From: an uncultured Eubacteriales bacterium
Lineage (GTDB): Bacteria; Bacillota; Clostridia; Oscillospirales; Oscillospiraceae
Reading direction: 5' to 3'
Assembly: GCA_900549705.1 (NCBI GenBank)
Contig: URPI01000010.1
Location: forward strand, 1-27,063
Length of the DNA: 27,063 nt
The position numbers and the translations under genes were made by a program. Of the stretch, positions 14,691 through 22,523 are shown one piece after another; the first letter of the stretch is position 1; the number at the start of each line of letters is the position of its first letter. The notes below the pieces were generated by a model that ran no database searches, was not told the DNA's origin, and saw only the letters and a program-made list of their open reading frames with translations.

Positions 14691-15773
14691 ATGAAAAAAC
14701 TCCTCGCAATGCTGCTGACGCTGTCCATGGTGCTTTCCATGGCTGTCGGCACTGTAACCGTCTTTGCCGAAACCGAAGAAACCCGGGTCATCGTTGACAG
14801 CATGGATCGCAGTGTGGAAATTCCCGCCGATGTCCAGCGGATTGTCTGCGTGGGCGTGGGTGCGCTGCGCTACACCTGCTATGTGGGCGGTGCCGACCGG
14901 GTGGTAGGCGTGGAAGACTACGAAACCAAGCCCGGCATGAGCCGTCTGTACAACTATGTAAACTTTGACCGCTTCCAGGATTTGCCGGTGATCGGCACCA
15001 ACGGCGAGCCTTTTGTGGAAGAAATCGTCAATGTGGAGCCCCAGGTCATTGTGATGAGCGCTTACGCCAAGCAGGACCCCGATGAGCTGAGCCAGAAGAC
15101 CGGCACCCCCGTGGTGGTGGTTCCCGGCAGCGACACCACCCTGGACGAAAAGGCCTACACCACCATTCGGATTCTGGGCGAGCTGTACGGGCTGGAAGAC
15201 CGGGCAGAGGCACTGACTTCTTACCTCCTGGGGATTCAGGAGGATTTGGAGCAGCGCACCGTGTCCATCCCCGATGACCAGAAGCCCAGCTGCTATGTAG
15301 GCGGCGTGTCCTTCAAGGGACACCATGGCTTTGAGGGCACCGAGGCATACTACGGCCCCTTTGAGCTGATTCACGCCAACAATCTGGCAAATACCACGAA
15401 CCAGACCGGCGCTTTCAACATCGATGTGGAGCAGGTGCTATCTTGGGATCCCGAATTCATCTTCCTGGACTTCAACGGCATGAAGCTGATCAACGAGGAC
15501 TATGAGGCGCATCCCGATTTCTACCAGGCACTGACGGCAGTGCAGGAGGGCAAGGTGTATTCCCAGATTTCCTTCCGTTCCTCTGCCTCCAACCTGGAAA
15601 CCGCACTGGCAGATGCCTATTATGCCGCCTGCATTATGTTCCCTCAGCAGTTCCAGGACATTGACCCGGTGGAAAAGGCCGGCGAAATCTTCACCATGCT
15701 GTTGGGCAGCAACCCCTATGACGACTTGAAGGGAGCAGGCTATGAATTCCGTCCGATTGTCATCGGGGAATAA
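14691..15773 (+). CDS. ABC transporter substrate-binding protein, metal-chelate/cobalamin type
   Basis: 360 residues. A clear signal peptide (MKKLLAMLLT... to VFA, cleavage likely after A26) lacks a lipobox cysteine, which is unusual for a Gram-positive binding protein and leaves open how it stays at the cell. The mature part is a helical-backbone class III binding protein (Peripla_BP_2): DSMDRSVEIPADVQRIVCVG at the start, PQVIVMSAYA near 120, VVVVPGSDTTLDE, and a long C-terminal lobe with SWDPEFIFLD. The family binds Fe(III)-siderophores, heme, cobalamin or other chelates. First gene of a four-gene operon with permease, ATPase and FmdE; the substrate is not readable from sequence. Confidence 0.88.
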   Translation: MKKLLAMLLTLSMVLSMAVGTVTVFAETEETRVIVDSMDRSVEIPADVQRIVCVGVGALRYTCYVGGADRVVGVEDYETKPGMSRLYNYVNFDRFQDLPVIGTNGEPFVEEIVNVEPQVIVMSAYAKQDPDELSQKTGTPVVVVPGSDTTLDEKAYTTIRILGELYGLEDRAEALTSYLLGIQEDLEQRTVSIPDDQKPSCYVGGVSFKGHHGFEGTEAYYGPFELIHANNLANTTNQTGAFNIDVEQVLSWDPEFIFLDFNGMKLINEDYEAHPDFYQALTAVQEGKVYSQISFRSSASNLETALADAYYAACIMFPQQFQDIDPVEKAGEIFTMLLGSNPYDDLKGAGYEFRPIVIGE

Positions 15774-16791
15774 GCATGATTTAACAGATTACAGAAGAAA
15801 CCAGCTCAGGAGCATCCTCTTTTTGATGCTCCTGACTGCTCTGCTTCTGGTGTCTGTCTTGCTGTCCCTGCGCGCAGGCTCCTATAACACCCCCACGGCG
15901 GAGCTTATCAAGGGGATTTTCGGAAAATCCGCCGACAAAAAGGTGAATCTGGTCATCCGGAACAACCGGCTGCCCCGCATTTGCACCGCCATTGTGGCAG
16001 GAGCCGGACTGGGTATTGCCGGTTGTATTCTTCAGGCCATTCTCCATAACCCGCTGGCTTCCGCCTCCACCCTGGGCGTGTCCCAGGGCGCTACCTTTGG
16101 CGCTGCTTTTGCCATTGTCACGTTAAACCTCACCGGCGGCGTTGCCATTTCCCTGTGGTCCTTCCTTGGCTCCATTGCGGTGGCAGTGGTCATTTTGGGG
16201 CTGTCCCGGCTCAAGCAGGTGTCTGCCGAGGGCATTGTGCTGGCGGGCGTGGCAATCAGCTCCATGCTGGGCGGTGCTACCACCCTGATTCAGTATTTTG
16301 CCAATGAAATTCAGCTGTCCAACCTGGTGTTCTGGACCTTTGGTGACCTGGGCAGCACCGACTGGGGCGACCTGCGGGGCATGGCACTGATGGTGCTGGT
16401 GCTGATTGTGTATTGCACATTCCACCGCTGGGATTATAACGCCCTGCTCAACGGCGAGGAAACCGCCGTCAGCCTGGGCATCAACGTGCAGCAGCTGACC
16501 CTGACCAACATGGTGCTGTGCTGCCTGACCTGCTCCATGATTGTTTCCCGGGTAGGTCTGATTAACTTCATCGGCCTGGTGGCCCCCCACATTGTCCGCA
16601 TGGTGGTGGGCAACAACCATGTCTATCTGATTCCCGGCTCGGTGCTGGCAGGTGCCACGTTGCTGCTGCTGGGCGACCTGTTCGCCCGGGTGGCAATCAT
16701 GCCCATCATTCTGCCCATCGGCGCCATTACCTCTTTCCTGGGCGGCCCGCTGTTTTTGTATCTTCTGTTTAGGGGGGGCAAGAGGAAATGA
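15742..16791 (+). CDS. FecCD-family ABC transporter permease
   Basis: 349 residues, about ten membrane helices. FecCD/BtuC signatures are NNRLPRICTAIVAGAGLGIAG (the 20-residue core being typical), GCILQAILHNPLASASTLGVSQGA and the C-terminal GLVAPHIVRMVVGN. The start overlaps the binding-protein gene by 32 bases; GGGAG stands just upstream, and the only other internal ATG would cut the first helix. Acts as the homodimeric membrane channel of the importer. The overlap on one side and the 4-base overlap with the ATPase gene on the other show tight translational coupling. Confidence 0.92.
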   Translation: MNSVRLSSGNKHDLTDYRRNQLRSILFLMLLTALLLVSVLLSLRAGSYNTPTAELIKGIFGKSADKKVNLVIRNNRLPRICTAIVAGAGLGIAGCILQAILHNPLASASTLGVSQGATFGAAFAIVTLNLTGGVAISLWSFLGSIAVAVVILGLSRLKQVSAEGIVLAGVAISSMLGGATTLIQYFANEIQLSNLVFWTFGDLGSTDWGDLRGMALMVLVLIVYCTFHRWDYNALLNGEETAVSLGINVQQLTLTNMVLCCLTCSMIVSRVGLINFIGLVAPHIVRMVVGNNHVYLIPGSVLAGATLLLLGDLFARVAIMPIILPIGAITSFLGGPLFLYLLFRGGKRK

Positions 16792-17543
16792 TTGAAGTGA
16801 ATCATATTTCCTACCACTACCATGGCGGCGGCGAGGTGCTCAAGGATGTGAGCTTTCAGCTGGAGCCTGGGAAATTCCTTGCCATTCTGGGCAACAACGG
16901 CGTGGGAAAAAGCACCCTGCTGAAATGCCTCAATAAGATTCTCAAGGCGGATGACGGCACTTTTCTGCTGGACGGGGAGAACATCCTGAAAATGAGCAAT
17001 CACCAGGTTGCCCAGCGGATTGCCTTCGTGTCCCAGAATGTCCCAAGCACCCAGATGACCGTGCACGATGTGGTCATGCTGGGCAGACGACCCTATATGA
17101 AATGGGGCTTTACGGAAAAAGACCATCAAATTGTCCACGAGGCCATGGATCGGCTGAACCTGGATGCCCTGCGGGGACGGTTTCTCAACCAGCTCTCCGG
17201 CGGCGAGCGGCAAAAGGTAATGCTGGCACGGGCGCTGGCGCAGCAGCCCAAGCTGCTGCTGCTGGACGAGCCGACCAGCAGCCTGGACATTCACAATCAG
17301 TATCAGGTGCTGAAAATTGTGCAGGAGATTTGCCGCAAGGACGGCCTGACCGCCATTGTGGTCATTCATGACCTGAATCTGGCGCTGCGGTTCTGCGACC
17401 GGTTCCTGCTGCTGCGGCAGGGGCAGGTGTATGATGCCGGCGACTGGCGGGTGCTGACCCCGGAGGCGCTGGAGCAGGTATACCAGGTAAAGGGCAGGGT
17501 GCTGGATGTGGAAGGCCGGAAAATGGTGCTGGTGGAGGAATGA
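16788..17543 (+). CDS. ABC transporter ATP-binding protein (FecE/BtuD type)
   Basis: 251 residues; start and permease stop overlap as ATGA. Walker A GNNGVGKST (35-43), Q-loop SQN near 82, signature LSGGERQ (136-142), Walker B LLLLDE (156-161) and switch histidine in VVIHDLN (H194) are all intact. It energises the permease at the cytoplasmic face. Residues after 215 form a short regulatory tail. The neighbour downstream, 33 bases away with its own AAAGGAG, is the FmdE-family gene. Confidence 0.95.
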   Translation: MIEVNHISYHYHGGGEVLKDVSFQLEPGKFLAILGNNGVGKSTLLKCLNKILKADDGTFLLDGENILKMSNHQVAQRIAFVSQNVPSTQMTVHDVVMLGRRPYMKWGFTEKDHQIVHEAMDRLNLDALRGRFLNQLSGGERQKVMLARALAQQPKLLLLDEPTSSLDIHNQYQVLKIVQEICRKDGLTAIVVIHDLNLALRFCDRFLLLRQGQVYDAGDWRVLTPEALEQVYQVKGRVLDVEGRKMVLVEE

Positions 17544-17576
17544 CCCTCCGCCGAAAATAGAAAGGAGTTTATAAAA

Positions 17577-18137
17577 ATGGATGCCAACAAAGAAATGTGG
17601 AAAAAATGCGTGGGATTTCACGGGCATGAATGCGGCGGCCTGACCATCGGCTATAAGGCGGCGCTGTATGCCATTGAGCGGCTTGGCTTGCAGCTGGGCG
17701 GCGGCGGCAACGCCGGATGCCTTTCCCCGGATGAGGAGATTGTGTGCATCAGCGAGAATGATGCCTGCGGCGTGGATGCCATTCAGGTGATGCTGGGTTG
17801 CAGCGTGGGCAAGGGCAATCTGCTGTTCCATATGCGGGGCAAGCAGGCGTTCACCTTCTTCAACCGGAAAAACGGGCAGTCCCTGCGGCTGGTGCTGAAG
17901 CCCAAGCCCGAGGGCATGACCCGGGAAGAGTCCTTTGCCTATTACCAGAGCTGCCAGCCGGCGGAGATGTTTGATGCCATGGATGCCAAGCTCCGGCTGC
18001 CGGAGAAAGCACAGCTGTTTGATTCCTACGCCTGTGAGTGCTGCGGTGAAATCACCGGTGCCAACTGGATTCGCCTGGCAGGGGGCAAGACGCTGTGCCT
18101 GGACTGCTACGAGAGCTATAACCGCTTCGACGTGTAA
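17577..18137 (+). CDS. FmdE-family zinc protein with C-terminal zinc ribbon
   Basis: 186 residues, cytoplasmic. The FmdE core has GFHGHECGG (13-21), SENDACGVDAIQ (59-70) and GCSVGKGNL (74-82), with Cys and His positions typical of the family. A C-terminal zinc ribbon follows, CECCG at 153-157 and CLDC at 174-177. FmdE was named from a protein linked to molybdenum formylmethanofuran dehydrogenase in methanogens, but most relatives are in organisms without that enzyme and their function is unknown. It is the last gene of the importer operon, suggesting a role in handling the imported metal or metallocofactor; this is inference. No Mo/W enzyme is in the window. Confidence 0.88.
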   Translation: MDANKEMWKKCVGFHGHECGGLTIGYKAALYAIERLGLQLGGGGNAGCLSPDEEIVCISENDACGVDAIQVMLGCSVGKGNLLFHMRGKQAFTFFNRKNGQSLRLVLKPKPEGMTREESFAYYQSCQPAEMFDAMDAKLRLPEKAQLFDSYACECCGEITGANWIRLAGGKTLCLDCYESYNRFDV

Positions 18138-18144
18138 GACACAA

Positions 18145-18172
18145 AGCACCCCCGGAAATTTCCGGGGGTGCT
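18145..18172 (+). terminator. Palindromic terminator-like hairpin after fmdE
   Basis: A perfect 28-base palindrome built on AGCACCCCCGGAAA begins 7 bases after the stop. No T-run follows, so it may act as an RNA 3' stabiliser or a weak terminator. Confidence 0.6.
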
Positions 18173-18272
18173 ATCATTGGATGGGATTTGCAGCGCCGCC
18201 TTGGCTTCCTCCGCCCACTGTATGGGTGCATAACAGGGCAATCCATGGCCTGGAATCCATCATTAAAAATCC

Positions 18273-18301
18273 TTGCAATCCCATGATTTCTATGGTAAAA
18301 T
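18273..18301 (+). promoter_or_regulatory. Promoter of the DUF2207-like gene
   Basis: TTGCAA, 17-base spacer, TAAAAT, with the start codon about 37 bases downstream. Confidence 0.6.
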
Positions 18302-18338
18302 GAGCAGATGAATGTGAAAAATGTAAGGAGGAATTGGC

Positions 18339-20063
18339 TTGAAGCGGTGCGCTGCTGTTTTGTGTGCCTTTCTTTTCATCTGCTCGGCGCTGTTTTTACA
18401 GGTCTCTGCCGAGAGCAACGCCTCTAAAATCGACATCTACTGCACCGTCAATGCCGACGGTGATTGTCTGGTGAGCATGACCGTCAACCTCCACCTGGAA
18501 AGCAGTTCTACCGACCTGAGCTTTCCCCTGCCCTATGGCGCAGATAAGATAACCGTCAACGGCAGTTCCGTGCCCACCACCCGTTCCGGCAGCCGCACCC
18601 TGGTTTCCATCAGCCGAATCACCGGGGGCATGACCGGCGACTTCCCCGTTCGCTTCGACTATACCCTGAAAAACACCGTGAGCGTCACCCCCGAAAAAAA
18701 GCTGGAGCTGGTGCTCCCCATGCTCAGCGGCTTTGAATTTCCGGTACAGGCCTTCAGCTTTATCGTCACCCTGCCCGATAATATCACCACCGTTCCCACC
18801 TTCACCAGCACCTATCAGCAGGTGGGCTTCGAGGCAAGCCTGGATTTGGCCGTCAGCGGCAACATGATTACCGGCTCCAGCACCACCTCCCTCAATGACC
18901 ACGAGTCTGTGAGCATGACCCTGCCCGTCCCCCGGGAGATGTTCCCCTCCGTCAGCATATACCAGCGCACCGGCAACCCGGAGCTGATTCCCATGGGCAT
19001 TTTCCTGGGTCTGGCGCTGGTGTATTGGCTTCTTTTCCTGCGTACCCTGCCCCCTCACCGTACCCGCACCGCCGTGCCCCCCGAGGGCATCTGCGCCGGT
19101 GAGCTGGGCTGCCGGACGACCATGGCAGGCGGCGACCTGAGCATGATGGTGCTGTCCTGGGCGCAGATGGGTTATCTGATTATCCAGCCCGTTGGCTCCA
19201 GAATTCTCCTGCGCAAGCAGATGGATATGGGAAATGAGCGCAGCCTGTTTGAAATCCGGGTGTTTGATGCCCTGTTCAAAAAGCAGGCGGTCGTCAACTG
19301 TTGCAGCCCCGGCTACGCCGCCCTGTGCAAAAAAACAGCCGGGATGATTCCCGGCGAGAAAACCATGTGCCGCCCCGGCTATGGCAACCGCCTCCCCTTC
19401 CGGGTGCTGCTGGCTGTGTGCCATGTGTTCTGCGGCGTGTGTGTTGCCATGAATATGACCTCCATCTCCGTGCTGGAGGTACTGCTCTCCATTATTTTCG
19501 GTGTGCTCGGCTTTTTTTCCGCCATGGAGATGCATCGGTTTGCCTGCCAACTGTTCACCCGGGACAAGCTGCACGTTTGGATTTCCCTGGGGCTGGTGGG
19601 CTTCTGGTTCCTGCTGGGTCTGATTGCCGGGCAGCCCTGGATTCCCCTGGGGGCATCGGTGGTGCAGATTCTCATGGGCTTTTTGTATGCTTTCGGCGGA
19701 AAACGGACGGAGCTCAACCGCAGTGATGCCGGTGAAATTCTGGCGCTGCGCCGCTATCTGCGCTCCATCGACCGGCCTGAGGCCGCTCGGCTGTTAAAAG
19801 CCGACCCGGAATATTTTTATCGCATGGCACCTTATGCCATCGCATTGGGCGTTGGCAAGCCCTTTGCTGCGGCTTTTGGCCGTCGCCCGCTGGAGAGCTG
19901 CCCCTATCTGATTGTGCGCAACAGCGAGGGCAAGACCGCCGAGCAGTGGATGCGCATGATGACCCAGATGGTAAGCCTCATGGACAGCCGCTACCACCGG
20001 ATGCAGGCCGAAAAATGGCTGGCAATTCGGGTGGAAAAAAAGGAGCGCAAGCGCCCCTACTGA
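18339..20063 (+). CDS. DUF2207-like predicted membrane protein
   Basis: 574 residues. The start is TTG, chosen because AGGAGG stands 7 bases upstream and a perfect signal peptide follows at once (MKRCAAVLCA to VSA, cleavage after A24). Residues 25-215 are an exported beta-rich region with an immunoglobulin-like look. One helix at about 217-235 leads to a cytosolic part with PPEGICAGELG, the DUF2207-style block after the first helix, and LSMMVLSWAQMGYLII. Four further helices lie at about 345-395 and 410-455, and a basic cytosolic tail ends in KKERKRPY. The family is widespread in Firmicutes and has no assigned reaction. Convergent with the small zinc-ribbon gene. Confidence 0.8.
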   Translation: MKRCAAVLCAFLFICSALFLQVSAESNASKIDIYCTVNADGDCLVSMTVNLHLESSSTDLSFPLPYGADKITVNGSSVPTTRSGSRTLVSISRITGGMTGDFPVRFDYTLKNTVSVTPEKKLELVLPMLSGFEFPVQAFSFIVTLPDNITTVPTFTSTYQQVGFEASLDLAVSGNMITGSSTTSLNDHESVSMTLPVPREMFPSVSIYQRTGNPELIPMGIFLGLALVYWLLFLRTLPPHRTRTAVPPEGICAGELGCRTTMAGGDLSMMVLSWAQMGYLIIQPVGSRILLRKQMDMGNERSLFEIRVFDALFKKQAVVNCCSPGYAALCKKTAGMIPGEKTMCRPGYGNRLPFRVLLAVCHVFCGVCVAMNMTSISVLEVLLSIIFGVLGFFSAMEMHRFACQLFTRDKLHVWISLGLVGFWFLLGLIAGQPWIPLGASVVQILMGFLYAFGGKRTELNRSDAGEILALRRYLRSIDRPEAARLLKADPEYFYRMAPYAIALGVGKPFAAAFGRRPLESCPYLIVRNSEGKTAEQWMRMMTQMVSLMDSRYHRMQAEKWLAIRVEKKERKRPY

Positions 20064-20077
20064 TTTCAAGAAACTTC

Positions 20078-20112
20078 AAAAGCCCATGACCGATTTTGGT
20101 CATGGGCTTTTT
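20078..20112. terminator. Bidirectional terminator between the DUF2207-like and zinc-ribbon genes
   Basis: A perfect 14-bp stem AAAAGCCCATGACC with its complement, 6-base loop, and T-runs on both strands. Thirteen of fourteen arm bases match the terminator between rqcH and thiN. Confidence 0.9.
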
Positions 20113-20119
20113 CAAGCTG

Positions 20120-20533
20120 TCAGGTTTTTCGCTGGAATTTTTCCTTGCACTTGGGGCAGGTAATCATAATCTTGCCCTTGCCCCGGGGGACGCGGACGGT
20201 CTGGCGACAGCGGGGGCAGAGAAAATAACGGTTCTTGCGATCCTTCACCCGATCCAGCATCAGGCAGAAGCGTCTGTTCTCCTGATAGCGCTTATTGATA
20301 TTCCGGGAGAGGCTGCGCCAGATGGCCAAAATCATCAGTGCATAACTCAACACGAAGAAAATCTGGCCAACCCAGCTGCCCTGCAAAAAAGCATAAATGA
20401 TGCTCGCTGCCACACCCACACACAAAATCACCACATTCAGGCGATCCGTGCCATATCGCCCGGACATAAACCGGTAGAGTCCGGCCTGTATTTTTGCAGG
20501 GAGCGAACGCAGCCAGCTGCTGAAATCCTTCAT
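20120..20533 (-). CDS. Small two-helix membrane protein with C-terminal zinc ribbon
   Basis: 137 residues. Two hydrophobic helices (about 33-50 and 55-72) are followed by a basic stretch (SRNINKRYQENRR) and a zinc ribbon made of CPRC and CPKC pairs about 20 residues apart near the C-terminus. AAGGTGA lies before the ATG. With both helices near each other, the ribbon should face the cytoplasm. I do not recognise a named family; zinc ribbons of this kind bind nucleic acid or mediate protein contacts. It has its own promoter and ends at the shared bidirectional terminator. Confidence 0.8.
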   Translation of the reverse strand: MKDFSSWLRSLPAKIQAGLYRFMSGRYGTDRLNVVILCVGVAASIIYAFLQGSWVGQIFFVLSYALMILAIWRSLSRNINKRYQENRRFCLMLDRVKDRKNRYFLCPRCRQTVRVPRGKGKIMITCPKCKEKFQRKT

Positions 20534-20565
20534 ACAATCACCTTGAGCACTTAGTCTTGAGCTAT

Positions 20566-20593
20566 ATTATATTTCTTTTTCAGGTGATTTCAA
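20566..20593 (-). promoter_or_regulatory. Promoter of the zinc-ribbon membrane protein gene
   Basis: Minus strand TTGAAA, 16-base spacer, perfect TATAAT, about 33 bases upstream of the start codon. Confidence 0.7.
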
Positions 20594-20639
20594 CTGTCCC
20601 CGCTCATAGTTTACGGAATGTTTATTTTTAGTGCCGCAT

Positions 20640-21295
20640 TAAAACCTGTACGGATACGGTAGTGCCCTAACCCGCCCGGTAACGAACTGCTCAGAAACCG
20701 TGGATGTTCATGCCGCAGCGAAACCGGTAGGGAATACTGTAAGCCAAAATCTTTTGAGTCCTTGGCTCCACCTCTGGGGGAGCTGCTGAGCGCAGCGAAG
20801 CTGAGGGGGTGTAGTACGTTGAGCGGTATGCGCTTCCAATTTTGCACACGCCCTGTAGGGGTCGCCAAATTGGCGACCCGAAGCTGACGCAACTGAGAGG
20901 CTCGTTGAATGGTAATGACCAACGGTTTCTGAGTTCTTGGCTTCCCCCGGGGGTGTTGCAGAGCGCAGCGAATCTTTCAAAATTCTGATTGCCGGTGGCA
21001 ATCATTCCAAAATCGAAAAGCTGCTGAGCGAAGCGAGGCTGATGAGGAGTGGCGACAGGCTGGTCAATGAATGCAGCTGGATGAGAGGCATATGTTCTGG
21101 TTTTATCCATTCAACGGGGGGAAATCTATAACTTTTAGCCATCGCCACCCCTCATCAGTCACGACAAAATATCGGTTCCGAAGTGCCGATATTTCATCGT
21201 GACAGCTTCCCCCCAGGGGAAGCCAAGGGGAGGTAGCGGCAGCTGATTCCGTGCAACGTACTCAGTTATCCTAGAAGCAGCCGCCCCCTAGAAGG
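20640..21295. repeat. Gene-free mosaic of intergenic repeats
   Basis: About 650 bases without a credible gene. Recognisable parts: 20648-20712, a diverged copy of the repeat before galE; a perfect palindrome GGGTCGCCAA/TTGGCGACCC at 20859-20879; 20951-21008, the inverted copy of 14068-14125; a long hairpin at 21158-21203 (GTCACGA and AAATATCGG with complements); and GCTTCCCC-cca-GGGGAAGC at 21205-21223. Several frames stay open through it only because the DNA is GC-rich. Confidence 0.65.
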
Positions 21296-21300
21296 CAATC

Positions 21301-22452
21301 TTATTTCTCCGCCAGCTCGGCAGCCAGACGATGGATGCTCTCTGCGCTGGCTTCGTTCAGGGCGGACTTGATGGTTACCTTTTCGTTGGCAAAGGTGATG
21401 TTCTTGCTCTTTTCCAGCATGGCAGCCATGGTCTTTCCGGCGGTGGGAGTCCAGGTGCCGTTTTCCAGGAACGCCACCGTGCGGTTCTGGTAGCTGCGCT
21501 CGGTGAGGGCGTGGAGATAGGCGTGCATACAGGGGAAGATGTCGCCGTTATAGGTGACGCTTGCCAGCACCAGCCGGTCATAGCGGAAGGCATCGGCAAC
21601 GCAGGTGGGCATATCGTCCCGTGCCAGGTCGTGAAGCACCACCTTCTGCCCCATATCTTCCAGCTCCCGTCCCAACTGCTGGGCGGCAGCCTTGGTATGA
21701 CCGTAGATGGAGGCGTAGGCAATCACAACGCCCGCTTCCTCCGGGCGGTAGGAGGACCAGATGTCGTATTTTTCGATGTAATGCCCCAGGTTCTCCTTGA
21801 GGATGGGTCCATGGAGGGGGCAGATGGTTTCAATTTCCAGGCCGGCTGCCTTTTGCAGCAGCTTCTGCACCTGCATTCCGTACTTGCCCACGATGCCGAT
21901 GTAATAGCGGCGGGCTTCGTCGTCCCATGCTTCTTCTGCATCCAGTGCGCCGAACTTGCCGAAGCCGTCGGCGGAGAACAGCACCTTGTCGGCAGCATCG
22001 TAGCTCACCATCACCTCGGGCCAATGCACCATGGGCGCAAACACAAAGGTCAGGCTGTGCTTGCCCAGGGACAGGGTCTGCCCGTCAGCAACAGTCACCT
22101 TGGCGCACGCCGGCAGGGTGGGGAAGAACTGCCCCATCATCACAAAGGTCTTGGCGTTGCCCACCAGGGCTGCCTGGGGATAGCGCTCCAAAAACAGCTG
22201 GATGTTGGCGGAATGGTCAGGCTCCATATGCTGCACCACCAGATAATCCGGCTGCCTGTCCCCCAGCACGGCGGCGATGTTTTCCAGCCACTGTGCGCCG
22301 AAGTGAGCGTCCACCGTGTCCATAACGGCAACCTTCTCGTCCAGAATCACATAGGAGTTGTATGCCATGCCGTTGGGCACCACATACTGCCCCTCGAACA
22401 GGTCAACCTGATGGTCGTTGACACCTACATAACGAATGTCATTGGAAATCAT
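21301..22452 (-). CDS. fprA: Type A flavodiiron protein (O2/NO reductase)
   Basis: 383 residues from MISNDIRYVG, with GGAGG 8 bases upstream; 19 earlier in-frame codons lack a binding site. The beta-lactamase-like domain (1-240) has the full diiron ligand set: H75, E77, D79 in HMEPDH, H143 in MVHWPE, D162 in SADGFG and H214 in CPLHGP. The flavodoxin domain (about 245-383) has ASIYGHTK for the FMN phosphate, TYNGDIF and ENGTWTPTAG. No rubredoxin is fused, so an external rubredoxin should supply electrons. In anaerobes such proteins reduce O2 to water or NO to N2O as a protective reaction. It lies 71 bases after the GTPase-NYN gene and may share its transcript, though TATAAA in the gap could be a weak promoter. 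Confidence 0.95.
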   Translation of the reverse strand: MISNDIRYVGVNDHQVDLFEGQYVVPNGMAYNSYVILDEKVAVMDTVDAHFGAQWLENIAAVLGDRQPDYLVVQHMEPDHSANIQLFLERYPQAALVGNAKTFVMMGQFFPTLPACAKVTVADGQTLSLGKHSLTFVFAPMVHWPEVMVSYDAADKVLFSADGFGKFGALDAEEAWDDEARRYYIGIVGKYGMQVQKLLQKAAGLEIETICPLHGPILKENLGHYIEKYDIWSSYRPEEAGVVIAYASIYGHTKAAAQQLGRELEDMGQKVVLHDLARDDMPTCVADAFRYDRLVLASVTYNGDIFPCMHAYLHALTERSYQNRTVAFLENGTWTPTAGKTMAAMLEKSKNITFANEKVTIKSALNEASAESIHRLAAELAEK

Positions 22453-22523
22453 GTTTTTATCCTCCATTTTTATATGTTTTTTGATTGTTGATGAATCTAA
22501 AAATCCCATGGTTTGCTATGGCA

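Noticed and set aside
15777..15785. ATG directly after the binding-protein stop as the permease start
   Set aside because: It is out of frame and meets a stop after two codons; the overlapping upstream ATG has a binding site and keeps the first helix whole.
20640..21295. CRISPR array or tandem repeat array
   Set aside because: Repeats here are palindromic, of several kinds and irregularly spaced, with no constant repeat-spacer period; no cas gene is present.
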